64,000 bases of DNA. Origin: Bacillota bacterium. Its GTDB lineage: Bacteria; Bacillota; UBA4882; UBA8346. Made by a program: the position numbers and the translations under genes. The stretch lies in contig JAEZJQ010000014.1 of assembly GCA_023436305.1 (NCBI GenBank), positions 1 to 64,000 on the forward strand, written 5' to 3'. This document shows positions 1 through 8,910 of the stretch, in pieces (position 1 is the first letter of the stretch; every line of letters begins with the position of its first letter). A model generated the notes under the pieces. The model did not search any database and was not told the origin of the DNA. It saw only the letters and a program-made list of their open reading frames with translations.

Positions 1-395
1 CGAATACTTCGGGTTATCTTGGAGAATTTAGAGGCGATTCCTTCAATCTCATCCTTATAATTTTGTTCCAAATTAATTTTCAGTTCGGCCACCCGGTAAA
101 TCATTTCCGGATATTCGTAATTGGTAATAATTCTGGAAAGATATGAATCAATCAGTTTCTCATAATTTGGAACCACCTTGAGAATCGCGGTTCCGAAGGC
201 TTCTCCCATTTGCCGGTGGGTTAAACCGCTGGTATAATCCAAAGTGATTTTAAAATAATTACCTTGATCAATTACAGTAACTCCGGGTTTCCCTTGTTGA
301 CCCACGCCTTCGTGAATGACTTTGTTTCCGCCGAAACTTACTCCTGGAATGAATGATATGATTAAAAATACTGCCAAAATGATTCTTTTTTTCAT
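1..395 (-). CDS. Secreted protein, N-terminal part only (function unknown)
   Basis: The gene starts at an ATG at 395 and runs off the left edge of the window, so only about 131 residues are visible. The N-terminus is a clear signal peptide: MKKR, then a hydrophobic run (IILAVFLIISFIPGVSFG). The mature part begins with a Gly-rich stretch followed by a segment like YFKITLDYTSGLTHRQMGEA. That segment faintly recalls C45-type autoproteolytic acyltransferases or phospholipase B-like proteins, but the fragment is too short to be sure. It lies 28 bases downstream of the ABC exporter on the same strand and is probably co-transcribed with it, so a role in processing an exported metabolite is a guess. 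Confidence 0.6.
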   Translation of the reverse strand, partial: MKKRIILAVFLIISFIPGVSFGGNKVIHEGVGQQGKPGVTVIDQGNYFKITLDYTSGLTHRQMGEAFGTAILKVVPNYEKLIDSYLSRIITNYEYPEMIYRVAELKINLEQNYKDEIEGIASKFSKITRSI

Positions 396-423
396 TCGAT
401 CGGTTCACATCCCTTGATTAAAT

Positions 424-2409
424 TTAACCTTCGGTGCTGCTTGCTACTTCATGACTACCCATCATCGATTGATTTGATGGAGTGGCAACGATTTGGCCCA
501 TTTCCATCTTTATCACCCGGTCGGCCGCATTGTAATAACGATCATCGTGTGTAATCGCAATTACCATTTTTCCACGCTCTTTTAATTCCGGCAGTAAGGT
601 CTGATAAAAGAACTTTCTAAACTCCGGATCCTGATCGGCCGCCCATTCATCGAATAAAAAGACTTGATGATCTTCCAGGTAACTAATTAATAGAGCCACC
701 CTTTTGCGTTGACCGGCCGAAAGTTTTACCGTGCTGAAACTGCCGTTGGTAATCTGCAATTTATCATCAATCCGCAAGGTCTTTAAATATTTCGCAATCT
801 CATCCTGTTTGGCTTGATAATTAATTCCATATAATTTTTCAAATAAATAAAAATCACTGAAAACGGTTGAAAAATAAGAACCTAATGTTGATGAGTCGAT
901 TTTTTCTCCATTCACCAAAATTTCACCACTATCCGGCCGGTAAATTCCGGTGATCAACTTGGCTAACGTTGATTTACCACTTCCATTGCCGCCCGTTACG
1001 AAGTAAATCTCACCGGCTTTAAATACCCAATCGATGGGTCCTATGCTAAATTGCTCGCCACTTTCATTCTTATATTGATAGGTAACATTCTTCATCTCCA
1101 AGACGGGTCTTTGGGAGGCATCCGGTTGTTTAACCGGCGATGGTACGGTCTCCAGGAGCGAAATTTCCTTGATTAATCCGTTAATCCGGCGCCAACTGAT
1201 GGAAACCCGGACGAACTGAGGAATAAGATAGATCTCCGAATTTACAATTCCACCCATATATAAGTAAACTAAAACATAAGTCCGTAAAGTGTTGCCCTGA
1301 ATATTGGGGAACAAGATGCTGAACGTAAATACCACAACTCCAATTACCGCAATGAACAATATTTCCCCGATGATAAATACACCTACATATTTATACTCGC
1401 CTTCCATCCGTGTGTCCCGGTACTGCGCGCAACTTTGCCCCATATCATCCGAAAATTCGGATCGTTTTCGCGAATTGATATATAGCTCTTTAAAACCATG
1501 AGTCAAATGATGAATAAATTTAAAAAAGATATTCTGAATATCACGGCTTTTTTCCCATGATATCTCGGCCTTACGACTGGTTACCAAGAACATCCAGATC
1601 GCTACACCGATAATTCCCAGTGAGGCAAGCAGCCCGTATATATTAATGGTTCCCAGATAAGTCAGGCAGGAAACGATGGTGATGATTCCGGTCAGGCAAT
1701 TTACGAACATATTTACCACACCGCTGATCACTTCGGTATCGTTATTTAAAGCCGCTTCCACCTTGCCTTCTTCCAACGATTCCAGTTTATCGTAAGGGGC
1801 TTGCAATATTTTGGTGATAATCGTCATTCGCTTCTCATACACCAAATTATTGGTCAGCAGGACCAGGCGCTTCCGGACCAAATATGCGCATACCGTAAAC
1901 AATAAAATGCCTAAAATAAAATACAGATATAAGCCACTATCAAAACCGACCCATCGATTATTAAAAAACAAATTACGGTTGAGCGTCTCATTAATCACCA
2001 CAATCAGCATTGAATTCCCAAATCCACTCACCGCGCTCAACACGATCAATAAAAACCAGTTTTTTTCCCGGGGATTGACAAAATAGGTTGAAAATAAATA
2101 ATAGATATAGAATATCGGTACTGCGATGGCAAAGGAAAAAACCGCCATAATCAGACTCGTAGGACCCATTTCTTCAATATAGGACCAGGACGCGCCCCAA
2201 AAAAAGGCCTTCGGTATTAGATAAACACAATAGCAAATACCTCCCACCAGAATCAGCGAAACCAAAAAACCAATTAATCCTTTAAATCCGTTGCCCACAA
2301 ATTTCCGTTCTTTTCGAACCAGTTCAATGATGGCGGTGGTCAGGAAATATAATGTGGCGATAACAAACAATCCCAAGACAAGAATAATGGCCAACGATAA
2401 ATTATCCAA
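424..2409 (-). CDS. Cyclic-peptide-type ABC exporter, fused membrane and ATPase domains (YojI/PvdE/SyrD-like)
   Basis: This is a half-transporter with permease and ATPase in one chain, 661 residues. The first ~400 residues carry several hydrophobic segments. The ATPase domain (about 430-640) shows Walker A GGNGSGKS near 470, signature LSAGQRKR near 561, and Walker B followed by LFDEWAADQDPEFR near 583; the DEWAADQDP form is typical of the YojI/PvdE/SyrD cyclic peptide exporters. The protein is ~100 residues longer than YojI because of an extra N-terminal membrane region of roughly three segments. Translation starts at TTG (2409) behind GAGGAGG; the next upstream in-frame codon group contains a stop. 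No peptide synthetase or precursor gene is visible here, so the cargo is unknown. Confidence 0.85.
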   Translation of the reverse strand: MDNLSLAIILVLGLFVIATLYFLTTAIIELVRKERKFVGNGFKGLIGFLVSLILVGGICYCVYLIPKAFFWGASWSYIEEMGPTSLIMAVFSFAIAVPIFYIYYLFSTYFVNPREKNWFLLIVLSAVSGFGNSMLIVVINETLNRNLFFNNRWVGFDSGLYLYFILGILLFTVCAYLVRKRLVLLTNNLVYEKRMTIITKILQAPYDKLESLEEGKVEAALNNDTEVISGVVNMFVNCLTGIITIVSCLTYLGTINIYGLLASLGIIGVAIWMFLVTSRKAEISWEKSRDIQNIFFKFIHHLTHGFKELYINSRKRSEFSDDMGQSCAQYRDTRMEGEYKYVGVFIIGEILFIAVIGVVVFTFSILFPNIQGNTLRTYVLVYLYMGGIVNSEIYLIPQFVRVSISWRRINGLIKEISLLETVPSPVKQPDASQRPVLEMKNVTYQYKNESGEQFSIGPIDWVFKAGEIYFVTGGNGSGKSTLAKLITGIYRPDSGEILVNGEKIDSSTLGSYFSTVFSDFYLFEKLYGINYQAKQDEIAKYLKTLRIDDKLQITNGSFSTVKLSAGQRKRVALLISYLEDHQVFLFDEWAADQDPEFRKFFYQTLLPELKERGKMVIAITHDDRYYNAADRVIKMEMGQIVATPSNQSMMGSHEVASSTEG

Positions 2410-2856
2410 ATTAATTTAGTCCTCCTCAAAAAATTTGTCTCAATATCGGTTTGCAAAAGTTTACAATATTTCTTGACTGTTGTTGCATTCCAAAGTTTTT
2501 AACAAAACACTTGTTCGTATATATTTTCATTATAAAACATTTATGTATTTTTTCAAGATGTTCGGGTAAAAAAATAATGATTTTTTATACATTTTGTATT
2601 TTTATATCTTTCCACGATAAACGACCATTTACCAAACACTCGACATTTTTTTTAATAATATAACACTCAAGGGACATTTTGAAGTAACTTTCAGGAAAAT
2701 GATTATAATAAATTGGGAAAAGGTTAATACGAATGGAATGGATATTTTATTAAACGATCAAAAAATGTTGCTCGCACAGACGACTCTCGGGGAAAAAAGG
2801 GGATTTCAGCTTATCGCTTTGAATAATGCACTTCTATCGCCTATGAATTCTGGAAC
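2410..2856. other. AT-rich intergenic region, no gene recognised
   Basis: These 447 bases separate the exporter from the sensor gene. They are very AT-rich with many homopolymeric T and A runs. Short open frames exist on the plus strand but have no convincing ribosome binding site and run into the 3' end of the sensor gene. The exporter promoter presumably lies here, but I could not pick a convincing -35/-10 pair. Confidence 0.5.
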
Positions 2857-5709
2857 TTATTCCACCGAACCATTCCAGTTGGGGGGGATTTTATTATGGG
2901 TAAATTCATCACATAGGAAGAAATAGATTTTGGCGGCTTCGTCTTGATTATTTCTTTTAATTACATTGATAAACCGGATTTTAGCTTCTTGGAATTGTTG
3001 CTGTTGGTAGAGTTTCACGCCGGCTTCAAATTCTTCCCGGGTGTCGTGTTTGATGCGCCGGATGGACTCAATATCCCCTTGATATAAATCATAGACAGGG
3101 GTTGGTTCGTTGCCGCCGGCCCAACTGATGAGTCCCATATACCGGTACTGATAATCCTGCCGGTTGGATATGGATTGAAGGATGCTTTCGGTAATTAAAA
3201 TCGCGGCCCCAAATTTGGCGGTGGCCTGTTCCAGTGTTTGGGCAAGGGCGACTCCTTCCGAGATTACCGTGCCTTCCAAACGGTTTTCCTCTCCGGCAAT
3301 ACCCAGGATCATTGGGCAGCGGTGAATCGCAATCCCGATATCCACGGCCGGCTGGTTGGATTGGAGGCGAAACTGATTGTATTGTTCCAGTTGCCGCCGC
3401 ATTTCCAGGGCCGCCTTGAGTGCGGCGTCATTCTGACGCGGGAATAAGGCGATGATCCCCGCGCCCAGATAGTCGCTGATGAAACCGTCATGGGCCGGGA
3501 TCACCGGGCCGATTCTTTTAAGGAAATCGTTGATGAACCGGAAACTTTCCTGGGGTGTCAGATGCTGTTTCTTTAATTGTTCATAGAAAGAACGGATGCT
3601 GGAAAACATAACCCCCATTTCACAAGCGGCCTGGGCTCCCAGTTGAATATCGGTCATATCCGGAACATGCAAAAATTCGCCGAACTGTTTCGGCACAAAA
3701 CGGGCGTAGGAATTCCGCATGGCTTCAATTTTCTGCACCCGGTCTTTTAAATTGGACGCCATGGTATTGAACCCGGTGCCGAGCTTTTCAATTTCATCCC
3801 CGGAATGGACCGCCACCGCCAGATCCAGATTTCCCGCCGCAATCGCTTCCACCCCTTGGGTCAGTTTTTGTAACGGAACAAGCAACTGCCGGTTGGAAAT
3901 CCATATCACCAATCCGCCGCTCAGGAAAATGAGCAGGTTTATCATAATGACATAACGGAAAATATAGTATTCCTCATCAATCAATTGACTTTTATCGATT
4001 CCCATTTCATACAACCCGCTGACTTTTCCTTGCTTATCATGAATCGGTTTGATGAAAAACAGATAGTCACCTTCGGCATCTTTTTGTTCGGGAAAATACT
4101 CCTCCTGATCTTCATTCACCGCGCGGTCGTATTTTTCCCGATCCTGGCTGTCCGGCGGATAATAAGGATAATATGGATTGCGATAATTATAATCGGTTAC
4201 CAGCATATAAAAAATATTATTTCCGGCGGATTTTTCCACTTTATAAATAATACTGTAATTTCCGGGGTTGGATTTGCCCTGAATTAACTTTAGGAATTGT
4301 TTGAGGTTACAATACGGTTCGGTCTGAAAATCGCCGGGTTTGGTTATTTGTTCGAAGGAATCCAAATAATCCTTTTCCAACAGATCAATGCCGGAATCTA
4401 ATTTTTCACGGATCTGCGCAATAAAGGTTGTTGTTTTTTGGTTATCGGAATTATAATAAAAATGCCATAAAATAATCCCGGAAGTTATCAGCATGGATAA
4501 AAGCATGACCACGGTGACAATCGCCATCTGTTTGGCGAAAATCCGTTTTCGGATCAAGGAACGATATAGAAATATCCATATTGCAACCAGTGAGCCGCTA
4601 AAAAGTACCGGCCACAGCCAAACCAGACATCTATGTATCCGCATCCGGACGGTATATTCGGCTTCTTTAACATTCAAAACTCTTGTGCCGGTATCCGGCT
4701 TGACAATGACGATCTGATCGCAGACAATGGCGGTTATATTTCCGTTTAAGTCAACACTCATCAATTTGATAATCAGGGGTTCCCGGGTACCTGCTTGCCC
4801 TTGCCAGTCCGGTTCCGAGAGTACGGTCTCCCAGAGAAACGATTCTTTGGGATTCAGGCGACAGATCTGGCGTTCGCTCACATCCGCGAAATAGAGCCGG
4901 TTTTCAGAATCCAGACCCAAATATACCGGGTTGGTTCGCGGTTCATTGGGTGGTTGTGGATTATGGGAACGATTCAATGGATTGGGTTTACCCGGCGAAT
5001 GGATCTCCGGTTGATTTAGCGGATAAATCTTTACCGGAGGCCCGGAACCCTCCACCGTAAATATTTCTCCTCTCCGGGTGGAAAAATACACCGGTCCGGA
5101 ATAGACACCGGTTAGAGAATACGGGTACAAACCCACGGGAATGGTAATCTGACGGTCGCTGAATGTATGATCCCTTACTGAAAGCCTCCGGAATATCACC
5201 CGGTCGGAATCATCAACGATAAAAAAATATAGATAGCCGTCCGCATAACGTAACGACTGCCAGCGTCCCAGGTCGGATTGAGGCTTGTCATCTTCATGAT
5301 ATTCCCGGGAACATAGGATAGTACCCTTGACCGGGCTTTGGGGAGGATACATGACGATTTCCTCGCCAGTGACACTCCCCTTGATTAAAGTGGTCTTTTC
5401 AACAAACAGATAACCATCATCACTAACTGCCAGATCCGAAAAGATAACGGATGAGCCCGGCCGGCGTTTGCCCGGATTGATGACATATTCAAGCTGCCCG
5501 TGGCGGCTTTTGGTGATCCGCTGCTTACTCCGGTCGATGCAATAGAGATTATCGTATTTGTCAATTACGGCGCAAAAAATATACCGGAATTCGGTTTGGG
5601 GCGCCGCCGGATTTTCCGGATGGAGGTATGTAGCCGAATTTTGATACGTATAATACCCGCTTAAACCTAAGCAAAACAGAATCAGAAAACGAATCGCGGC
5701 TTTTTTCAT
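2857..5709 (-). CDS. Membrane sensor with HAMP domain and degenerate class III nucleotidyl cyclase domain
   Basis: The 950-residue protein has an N-terminal membrane anchor (about 5-22), a beta-propeller/NHL-like outer region (about 40-345), two membrane segments (about 361-382 and 395-416), a second outer sensor region (about 417-580), a further membrane segment (about 584-605), a HAMP linker (about 605-656) and a cyclase homology domain (about 690-880). Active cyclases have FxDIRGFT and GDxxMALF motifs with two metal-binding Asp; here the equivalent sites read MFSSIRSF (701-708) and DYLGAGIIALF (746-756), so both Asp are lost. It therefore probably cannot make cyclic nucleotide and may act as a binding or signalling module. 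ATG at 5709 follows GAGGTACCGGA. It is divergent from the MORN gene at the edge of the eCIS locus, and a regulatory link to the particle is inferred only from position. Confidence 0.8.
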   Translation of the reverse strand: MKKAAIRFLILFCLGLSGYYTYQNSATYLHPENPAAPQTEFRYIFCAVIDKYDNLYCIDRSKQRITKSRHGQLEYVINPGKRRPGSSVIFSDLAVSDDGYLFVEKTTLIKGSVTGEEIVMYPPQSPVKGTILCSREYHEDDKPQSDLGRWQSLRYADGYLYFFIVDDSDRVIFRRLSVRDHTFSDRQITIPVGLYPYSLTGVYSGPVYFSTRRGEIFTVEGSGPPVKIYPLNQPEIHSPGKPNPLNRSHNPQPPNEPRTNPVYLGLDSENRLYFADVSERQICRLNPKESFLWETVLSEPDWQGQAGTREPLIIKLMSVDLNGNITAIVCDQIVIVKPDTGTRVLNVKEAEYTVRMRIHRCLVWLWPVLFSGSLVAIWIFLYRSLIRKRIFAKQMAIVTVVMLLSMLITSGIILWHFYYNSDNQKTTTFIAQIREKLDSGIDLLEKDYLDSFEQITKPGDFQTEPYCNLKQFLKLIQGKSNPGNYSIIYKVEKSAGNNIFYMLVTDYNYRNPYYPYYPPDSQDREKYDRAVNEDQEEYFPEQKDAEGDYLFFIKPIHDKQGKVSGLYEMGIDKSQLIDEEYYIFRYVIMINLLIFLSGGLVIWISNRQLLVPLQKLTQGVEAIAAGNLDLAVAVHSGDEIEKLGTGFNTMASNLKDRVQKIEAMRNSYARFVPKQFGEFLHVPDMTDIQLGAQAACEMGVMFSSIRSFYEQLKKQHLTPQESFRFINDFLKRIGPVIPAHDGFISDYLGAGIIALFPRQNDAALKAALEMRRQLEQYNQFRLQSNQPAVDIGIAIHRCPMILGIAGEENRLEGTVISEGVALAQTLEQATAKFGAAILITESILQSISNRQDYQYRYMGLISWAGGNEPTPVYDLYQGDIESIRRIKHDTREEFEAGVKLYQQQQFQEAKIRFINVIKRNNQDEAAKIYFFLCDEFTHNKIPPNWNGSVE

Positions 5710-5899
5710 TCCGGTACCTCAATTGACATATATCTTTGACAAAGTTTTACCGATATTAAGATTATACCGATTGAAAAAGTCGATTACAACAATATTCAAT
5801 ATTTATTTTTTGTATCTATTCAGGGCGATTGAATTCAGAAGCCAGGAGTCAGAATCTAAAAGAGTGGATCTGATAACTGATATCGAAGGAGCGATAGGC

Positions 5900-7114
5900 T
5901 TGTCCGGCAACCTCATCCCAAACCCGGCCCAGGCGGCCGCCAAGGCGGCGGCGGAACAAAAAAAGAAAATGATGCAGTTTCCGGCGCTGGCTTTGAAAAA
6001 ATTCCAGGAGTATTTAAAGCAGGCTCTTTCCCGGAAAGACACTTCCCTGAAAGATTATATCCCGGTAGGCAACTACTACTTCTCCAAAAAGCTGCTATTC
6101 ATGGCCGCGCTGTTTATAATCGCCGCCATACCCGTAATTATCAAACTGTTGCCCCCAGACCCGGCCAAAACGCCCACCCTGCGCCAAGGTTCCAGCCGGG
6201 CCTTGGATTTCACCGGGAAGGCCAAACTGCTGAATAAGGACGGTTCCTTGATTTACGAGGGGGAGTTCGCCGCCGGGGCCTTTCAGGGCGACGGCAAGCA
6301 ATTTTCCAGCGGTAAGTTGCTGTTTCAAGGGAATTTTGACGGCGGGATGCGTACCGGCCCCGGCAAGGAGTTTTACCCCAACGGCACGGTGAAGTATCAG
6401 GGAGAGTTCCAGAACAACCGGTACTCCGGTGTAGGCAGCCTGTTTGCCTCCAATGGCGCGCAGATATTCTCCGGCAACTTCCAAAACGGCCTTTATTATG
6501 GCGCCGGAAAACTTCTCGACGCCCAAGGCAACCTGATTTATGAAGGCCAATTCGTCAACGGCAAGCGGGAAGGCCTGGGAACCCTTCTGGATCCCAAGGA
6601 AGGGACGGTGTTCAAGGGCTATTTTGCGGATGACGCCCCGTATTACGAAGGTTTTCTAGGGATGTCCGCCAAACGGCTCCAAGAAATCCTGGGTCCAATC
6701 CCCCAAGAAACAAGCAGCGATCCGGATCAGCCGCCGGATGAAGATCAAGTGCCGGATACCCGGAGAAATGAACCTTTCGGCCGGAATACGCTGGCGGAAA
6801 CATTGGATTATAACCCCGGCGTCTCCGAATTCATGACTTATGACGACTATGCCGTTACCTTTATCTTTGCGCCGTCACCTCTCTCGGCCCAAAAGAAACA
6901 TGTGGACGCCATCCGGCTTTGGGGCTTCCAGCAAGCCGGAATGATTGATTTAACCAAAAAAACCGCCCAAATTAAACAAATATGGGGAAAACCCTTTGTG
7001 GACAAAGCTGTCGCCGGCGGTTACCTCCGGGTCATGATTTACCTGCGCAACCGCTTTGTTTACCGGTTTTATTACTCCCAAAACGGGATTGTATTATTTT
7101 TGGAGATCCAATAA
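5900..7114 (+). CDS. MORN-repeat membrane-anchored protein
   Basis: I place the start at TTG 5900 because GAAGGAG (5885-5891) sits eight bases upstream; the frame is open back to 5723, but that stretch contains dispersed-repeat sequence. The 404-residue product has an Ala/Lys-rich cytoplasmic N-terminus (NPAQAAAKAAAEQKKKMM), one membrane segment at about 64-82, and about six to seven MORN-type repeats (about 105-250) of the form G-x-x-x-Y-x-G-x-F-x-x-G-x-x-x-G-x-G. An uncharacterised C-terminal domain (about 250-404) follows. MORN repeats usually mediate protein or lipid contacts. It lies 81 bases before the PAAR-like gene on the same strand, so it may anchor or dock the particle at the membrane; that role is inference. 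Confidence 0.75.
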   Translation: MSGNLIPNPAQAAAKAAAEQKKKMMQFPALALKKFQEYLKQALSRKDTSLKDYIPVGNYYFSKKLLFMAALFIIAAIPVIIKLLPPDPAKTPTLRQGSSRALDFTGKAKLLNKDGSLIYEGEFAAGAFQGDGKQFSSGKLLFQGNFDGGMRTGPGKEFYPNGTVKYQGEFQNNRYSGVGSLFASNGAQIFSGNFQNGLYYGAGKLLDAQGNLIYEGQFVNGKREGLGTLLDPKEGTVFKGYFADDAPYYEGFLGMSAKRLQEILGPIPQETSSDPDQPPDEDQVPDTRRNEPFGRNTLAETLDYNPGVSEFMTYDDYAVTFIFAPSPLSAQKKHVDAIRLWGFQQAGMIDLTKKTAQIKQIWGKPFVDKAVAGGYLRVMIYLRNRFVYRFYYSQNGIVLFLEIQ

Positions 7115-7195
7115 AAACAAGTCGAAAGCCAAATGTCAAAAGTTTTAAATTGGCCTTCTACTTTCGGCTATATTTAATGAAACGGAGGCCTTTCC

Positions 7196-7564
7196 ATGGG
7201 CCAAATTGTTTGCGGCGGGGCGCTATTGAAATGCAGTTTCGGGGCAGCGCCGAGTTCGCTGACGGTACTGCCCGTCAACCGGCTGGTGACGGTGATGCCG
7301 ATTGCCAACATCATGGATCATATTCCGATGATGAATATTCTGCCCTTCGGCGTCTGCTCCTCCCCGGCTAATCCCGCCGTGATTGCGGCCATGGGTGCGC
7401 CAATGCCCTGTGTGCCGGTAACTCCGGCCCCGTGGATCGTGGGTTCGCCCACGGTGCTGGTGGCTAATTTTCCGGCGCTGAATAATAGCGCCAAGCTGAT
7501 GTGCGCTTTTGGCGGAGTGATTGAGATTATCATGCCGGGGCAGATGACCATCCAGGTGCCATAA
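7196..7564 (+). CDS. PAAR-like (DUF4280-type) spike tip protein
   Basis: The 122-residue protein begins MGQIVCGGALLKCSFGAAPS and contains the repeated hydrophobic, Pro/Gly/Cys-rich strands of DUF4280 PAAR-like proteins, including CAFGGVIEIIMPGQ near the C-terminus. Such proteins cap the spike of contractile injection systems and can carry effectors. ATG at 7196 is preceded by CGGAGGCC with good spacing. It is encoded on the opposite strand from the structural genes, next to the MORN protein and upstream of the cargo block. The cysteines in CGGALLKC, VCSSP, MPC and LMC could bind metal. The family call is firm; binding to this locus's own spike protein is inferred. Confidence 0.85.
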   Translation: MGQIVCGGALLKCSFGAAPSSLTVLPVNRLVTVMPIANIMDHIPMMNILPFGVCSSPANPAVIAAMGAPMPCVPVTPAPWIVGSPTVLVANFPALNNSAKLMCAFGGVIEIIMPGQMTIQVP

Positions 7565-7662
7565 AGATGGAAATCTCTTCTCCCGAAGGCTTTTCCTTCT
7601 CTCTTTCAAATTTGGCGTTATGCGGGCAAAAAGAGGGGCAGCGCGAAACAATTATCCGGAGT

Positions 7663-8200
7663 TCATATTGTGACTTCCTGGGTAACGGTATGATTTACAG
7701 CGTTATCCACCGTGCCCTGTTTCTTCAGTGTGTAGATAAAATGTTTATGAAGCGGCCATCTCCTCCGGTAGAGCGTTCTTGTCAAGGTATAATTACTATT
7801 GGGTATATTTTGCCATGTATTGCCCGCATCAGTGGAATACTGATAATTCTGGGTCATTACAAAATTCATGGTTTGGCTTGGATTGAGAGGAGGGTTATCG
7901 GTATCGAAATAAGGCTGTGAGGCCTGATGAATATCGGTATTTTGCCCCCGGTTACCTAGAACCGTGCCTAAGCCATGATGCTGTCCGGCGTTTTGATAAC
8001 CAGGCTCCAGGGCCCATGGACATCCCGCAGCCCAACTAACTTCTTCCCCGGTCTGGACATCATCCAGATCAGCCAATTGGCCCGTACTGCTGTTCCAGCC
8101 TATCCGATGCGTGATGGAAACCGTTATCTAACATTTGCCGCCATTTCAAAGTATCTTTTATACGCCGTCCGGAATGGTTAAACGTCTCAAAGTCCGCCAT
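7663..8200 (-). pseudogene. Frameshifted cargo-like gene next to PAAR
   Basis: A start at ATG 8200 has a strong site (GGGGAGGACTATAA) and encodes MADFETFNHSGRRIKD, which resembles the first residues of the DUF4157 protein of this locus (MADFDTFDRSR). That frame closes at TGA 8077-8075. A second frame, displaced by +1, is open from just before this point to 7663 and reads sensibly (WNSSTGQLADLDDVQTGEEV, then a Cys/Trp-rich region and a C-terminal QYSTDAGNTWQNIP segment). Together they would give about 178 residues, so one gene seems to have been broken by a single indel. It lacks the LTPADV cargo motif. The domain is not recognised. An assembly error would look the same. Confidence 0.5.
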
Positions 8201-8343
8201 TTATAGTCCTCCCCGTTCAAATGCAATCCGCGGGCTAAGGCCGGTTTTGCATCGTAAATTCCTTTTTATTAAGCGAGTCGGTAGTCAATCGCAAATTATT
8301 CAATTTCCCATTATATTTTAACAATCTCATGGAAAACGATTGA

Positions 8344-8721
8344 TTATCCCGAGAAATGATGAAACACCACGTAAAAATGATAGAGTACCGGGAAGAAATG
8401 ATCAAGTACCATGGAAAAACAATCAAACATCACGGAAAAATGATCAAGCACCATGAAAAAATGATCAAACATCACGGAGAAATAATCAAGCACCATGAAA
8501 AATAGTAAAGCGTCCTGTAGAAATGACCAGGCATCAAGAAAATTAATCCGACAGACTTTACGGGTGGAAGAATCTCGACAGCCCGTTTGCGTCCGGCTAA
8601 ATTCATCATGAGCCGCCAACCGGCTCATGAACGTTCCGGCGCCGCCGCCAAAAAATTGCCCTTCGTGGAAGTACTCTCGAATGATTTGAGGGAATAAAAC
8701 ATTCAACAATTCTGTGTACAT
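8344..8721 (-). CDS. Doubtful ORF running into a tandem repeat
   Basis: An ATG at 8721 follows TTAGGAGTCTCTTT, a good ribosome binding site. The first ~65 residues (MYTELLNVLFPQIIREYFHE...) look protein-like but match no family I recognise. The remaining half is the translation of the 21-base tandem array (8353-8502) and reads as iterated F-M-V-L-D-H-F-S-V-M-F-D-H-F. The array may have replaced the original 3' end of a gene. I give it low weight as a functional protein. Confidence 0.25.
   Translation of the reverse strand: MYTELLNVLFPQIIREYFHEGQFFGGGAGTFMSRLAAHDEFSRTQTGCRDSSTRKVCRINFLDAWSFLQDALLFFMVLDYFSVMFDHFFMVLDHFSVMFDCFSMVLDHFFPVLYHFYVVFHHFSG
8353..8502 (+). repeat. Seven tandem 21-base repeats encoding a heptad
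   Basis: The array is about seven units of 21 bases in strict phase, close to ATGATCAAGCACCATGGAAAA. Read on the plus strand each unit is a seven-residue heptad: EMMKHHV, KMIEYRE, EMIKYHG, KTIKHHG, KMIKHHE, KMIKHHG, EIIKHHE, ending at TAG 8503-8505. Central units are nearly identical and outer units are diverged, as in a slipped-strand expansion. An ATG lies at 8356, but I see no ribosome binding site, so translation is unproven. Confidence 0.85.
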
Positions 8722-8792
8722 AAAGAGACTCCTAATGGATTTTAACTCTTGAATTCCGTCTCCTGAATTCCGCCCGATTTCACATCATAACG

Positions 8793-8839
8793 AAGGAGAG
8801 ATTGGCTTGCCAGAATTCGAACAGGGAAAAAAGGAATAA
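8793..8839 (+). promoter_or_regulatory. Candidate -1 frameshift leader of the YopT-like gene
   Basis: AAGGAGAG (8793-8800) is followed eight bases later by a TTG start (8807). That frame gives MPEFEQGKKE and stops at TAA 8837-8839. Within it lies the heptamer A AAA AAG (8827-8833), in the correct phase for -1 slippage. A -1 shift enters exactly the frame of the downstream protease gene and supplies the missing part of the shared cargo motif (ILQMADINPHGLTARDV). A one-base indel in the A6 run would give the same picture. Confidence 0.45.
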
Positions 8840-8910
8840 ATACCAAAGAGAACGGAAAGCGGAATCATCATGAGACCCAGGATGGAGCGGATACCGTCAG
8901 TATACTACAG

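Noticed and set aside
2699..2926. Plus-strand ORF of 75 codons
   Set aside because: No ribosome binding site, and its end overlaps the 3' end of the well-supported sensor gene on the other strand.
5736..5770. TTGACA-based promoter before the MORN gene
   Set aside because: No acceptable -10 lies at 16-18 bases; TTATAC-like matches give a 19-20 base spacer.
5723..5899. Upstream extension of the MORN protein to a TTG at 5723
   Set aside because: The stretch contains repeat-type words (GAATTCAGAAGCCAGGAGTC), and a much better SD-start pair is present at 5885-5902.
7567..7920. Plus-strand ORF after the PAAR gene
   Set aside because: It is antisense to the frameshifted cargo-like gene and has no protein-like composition.
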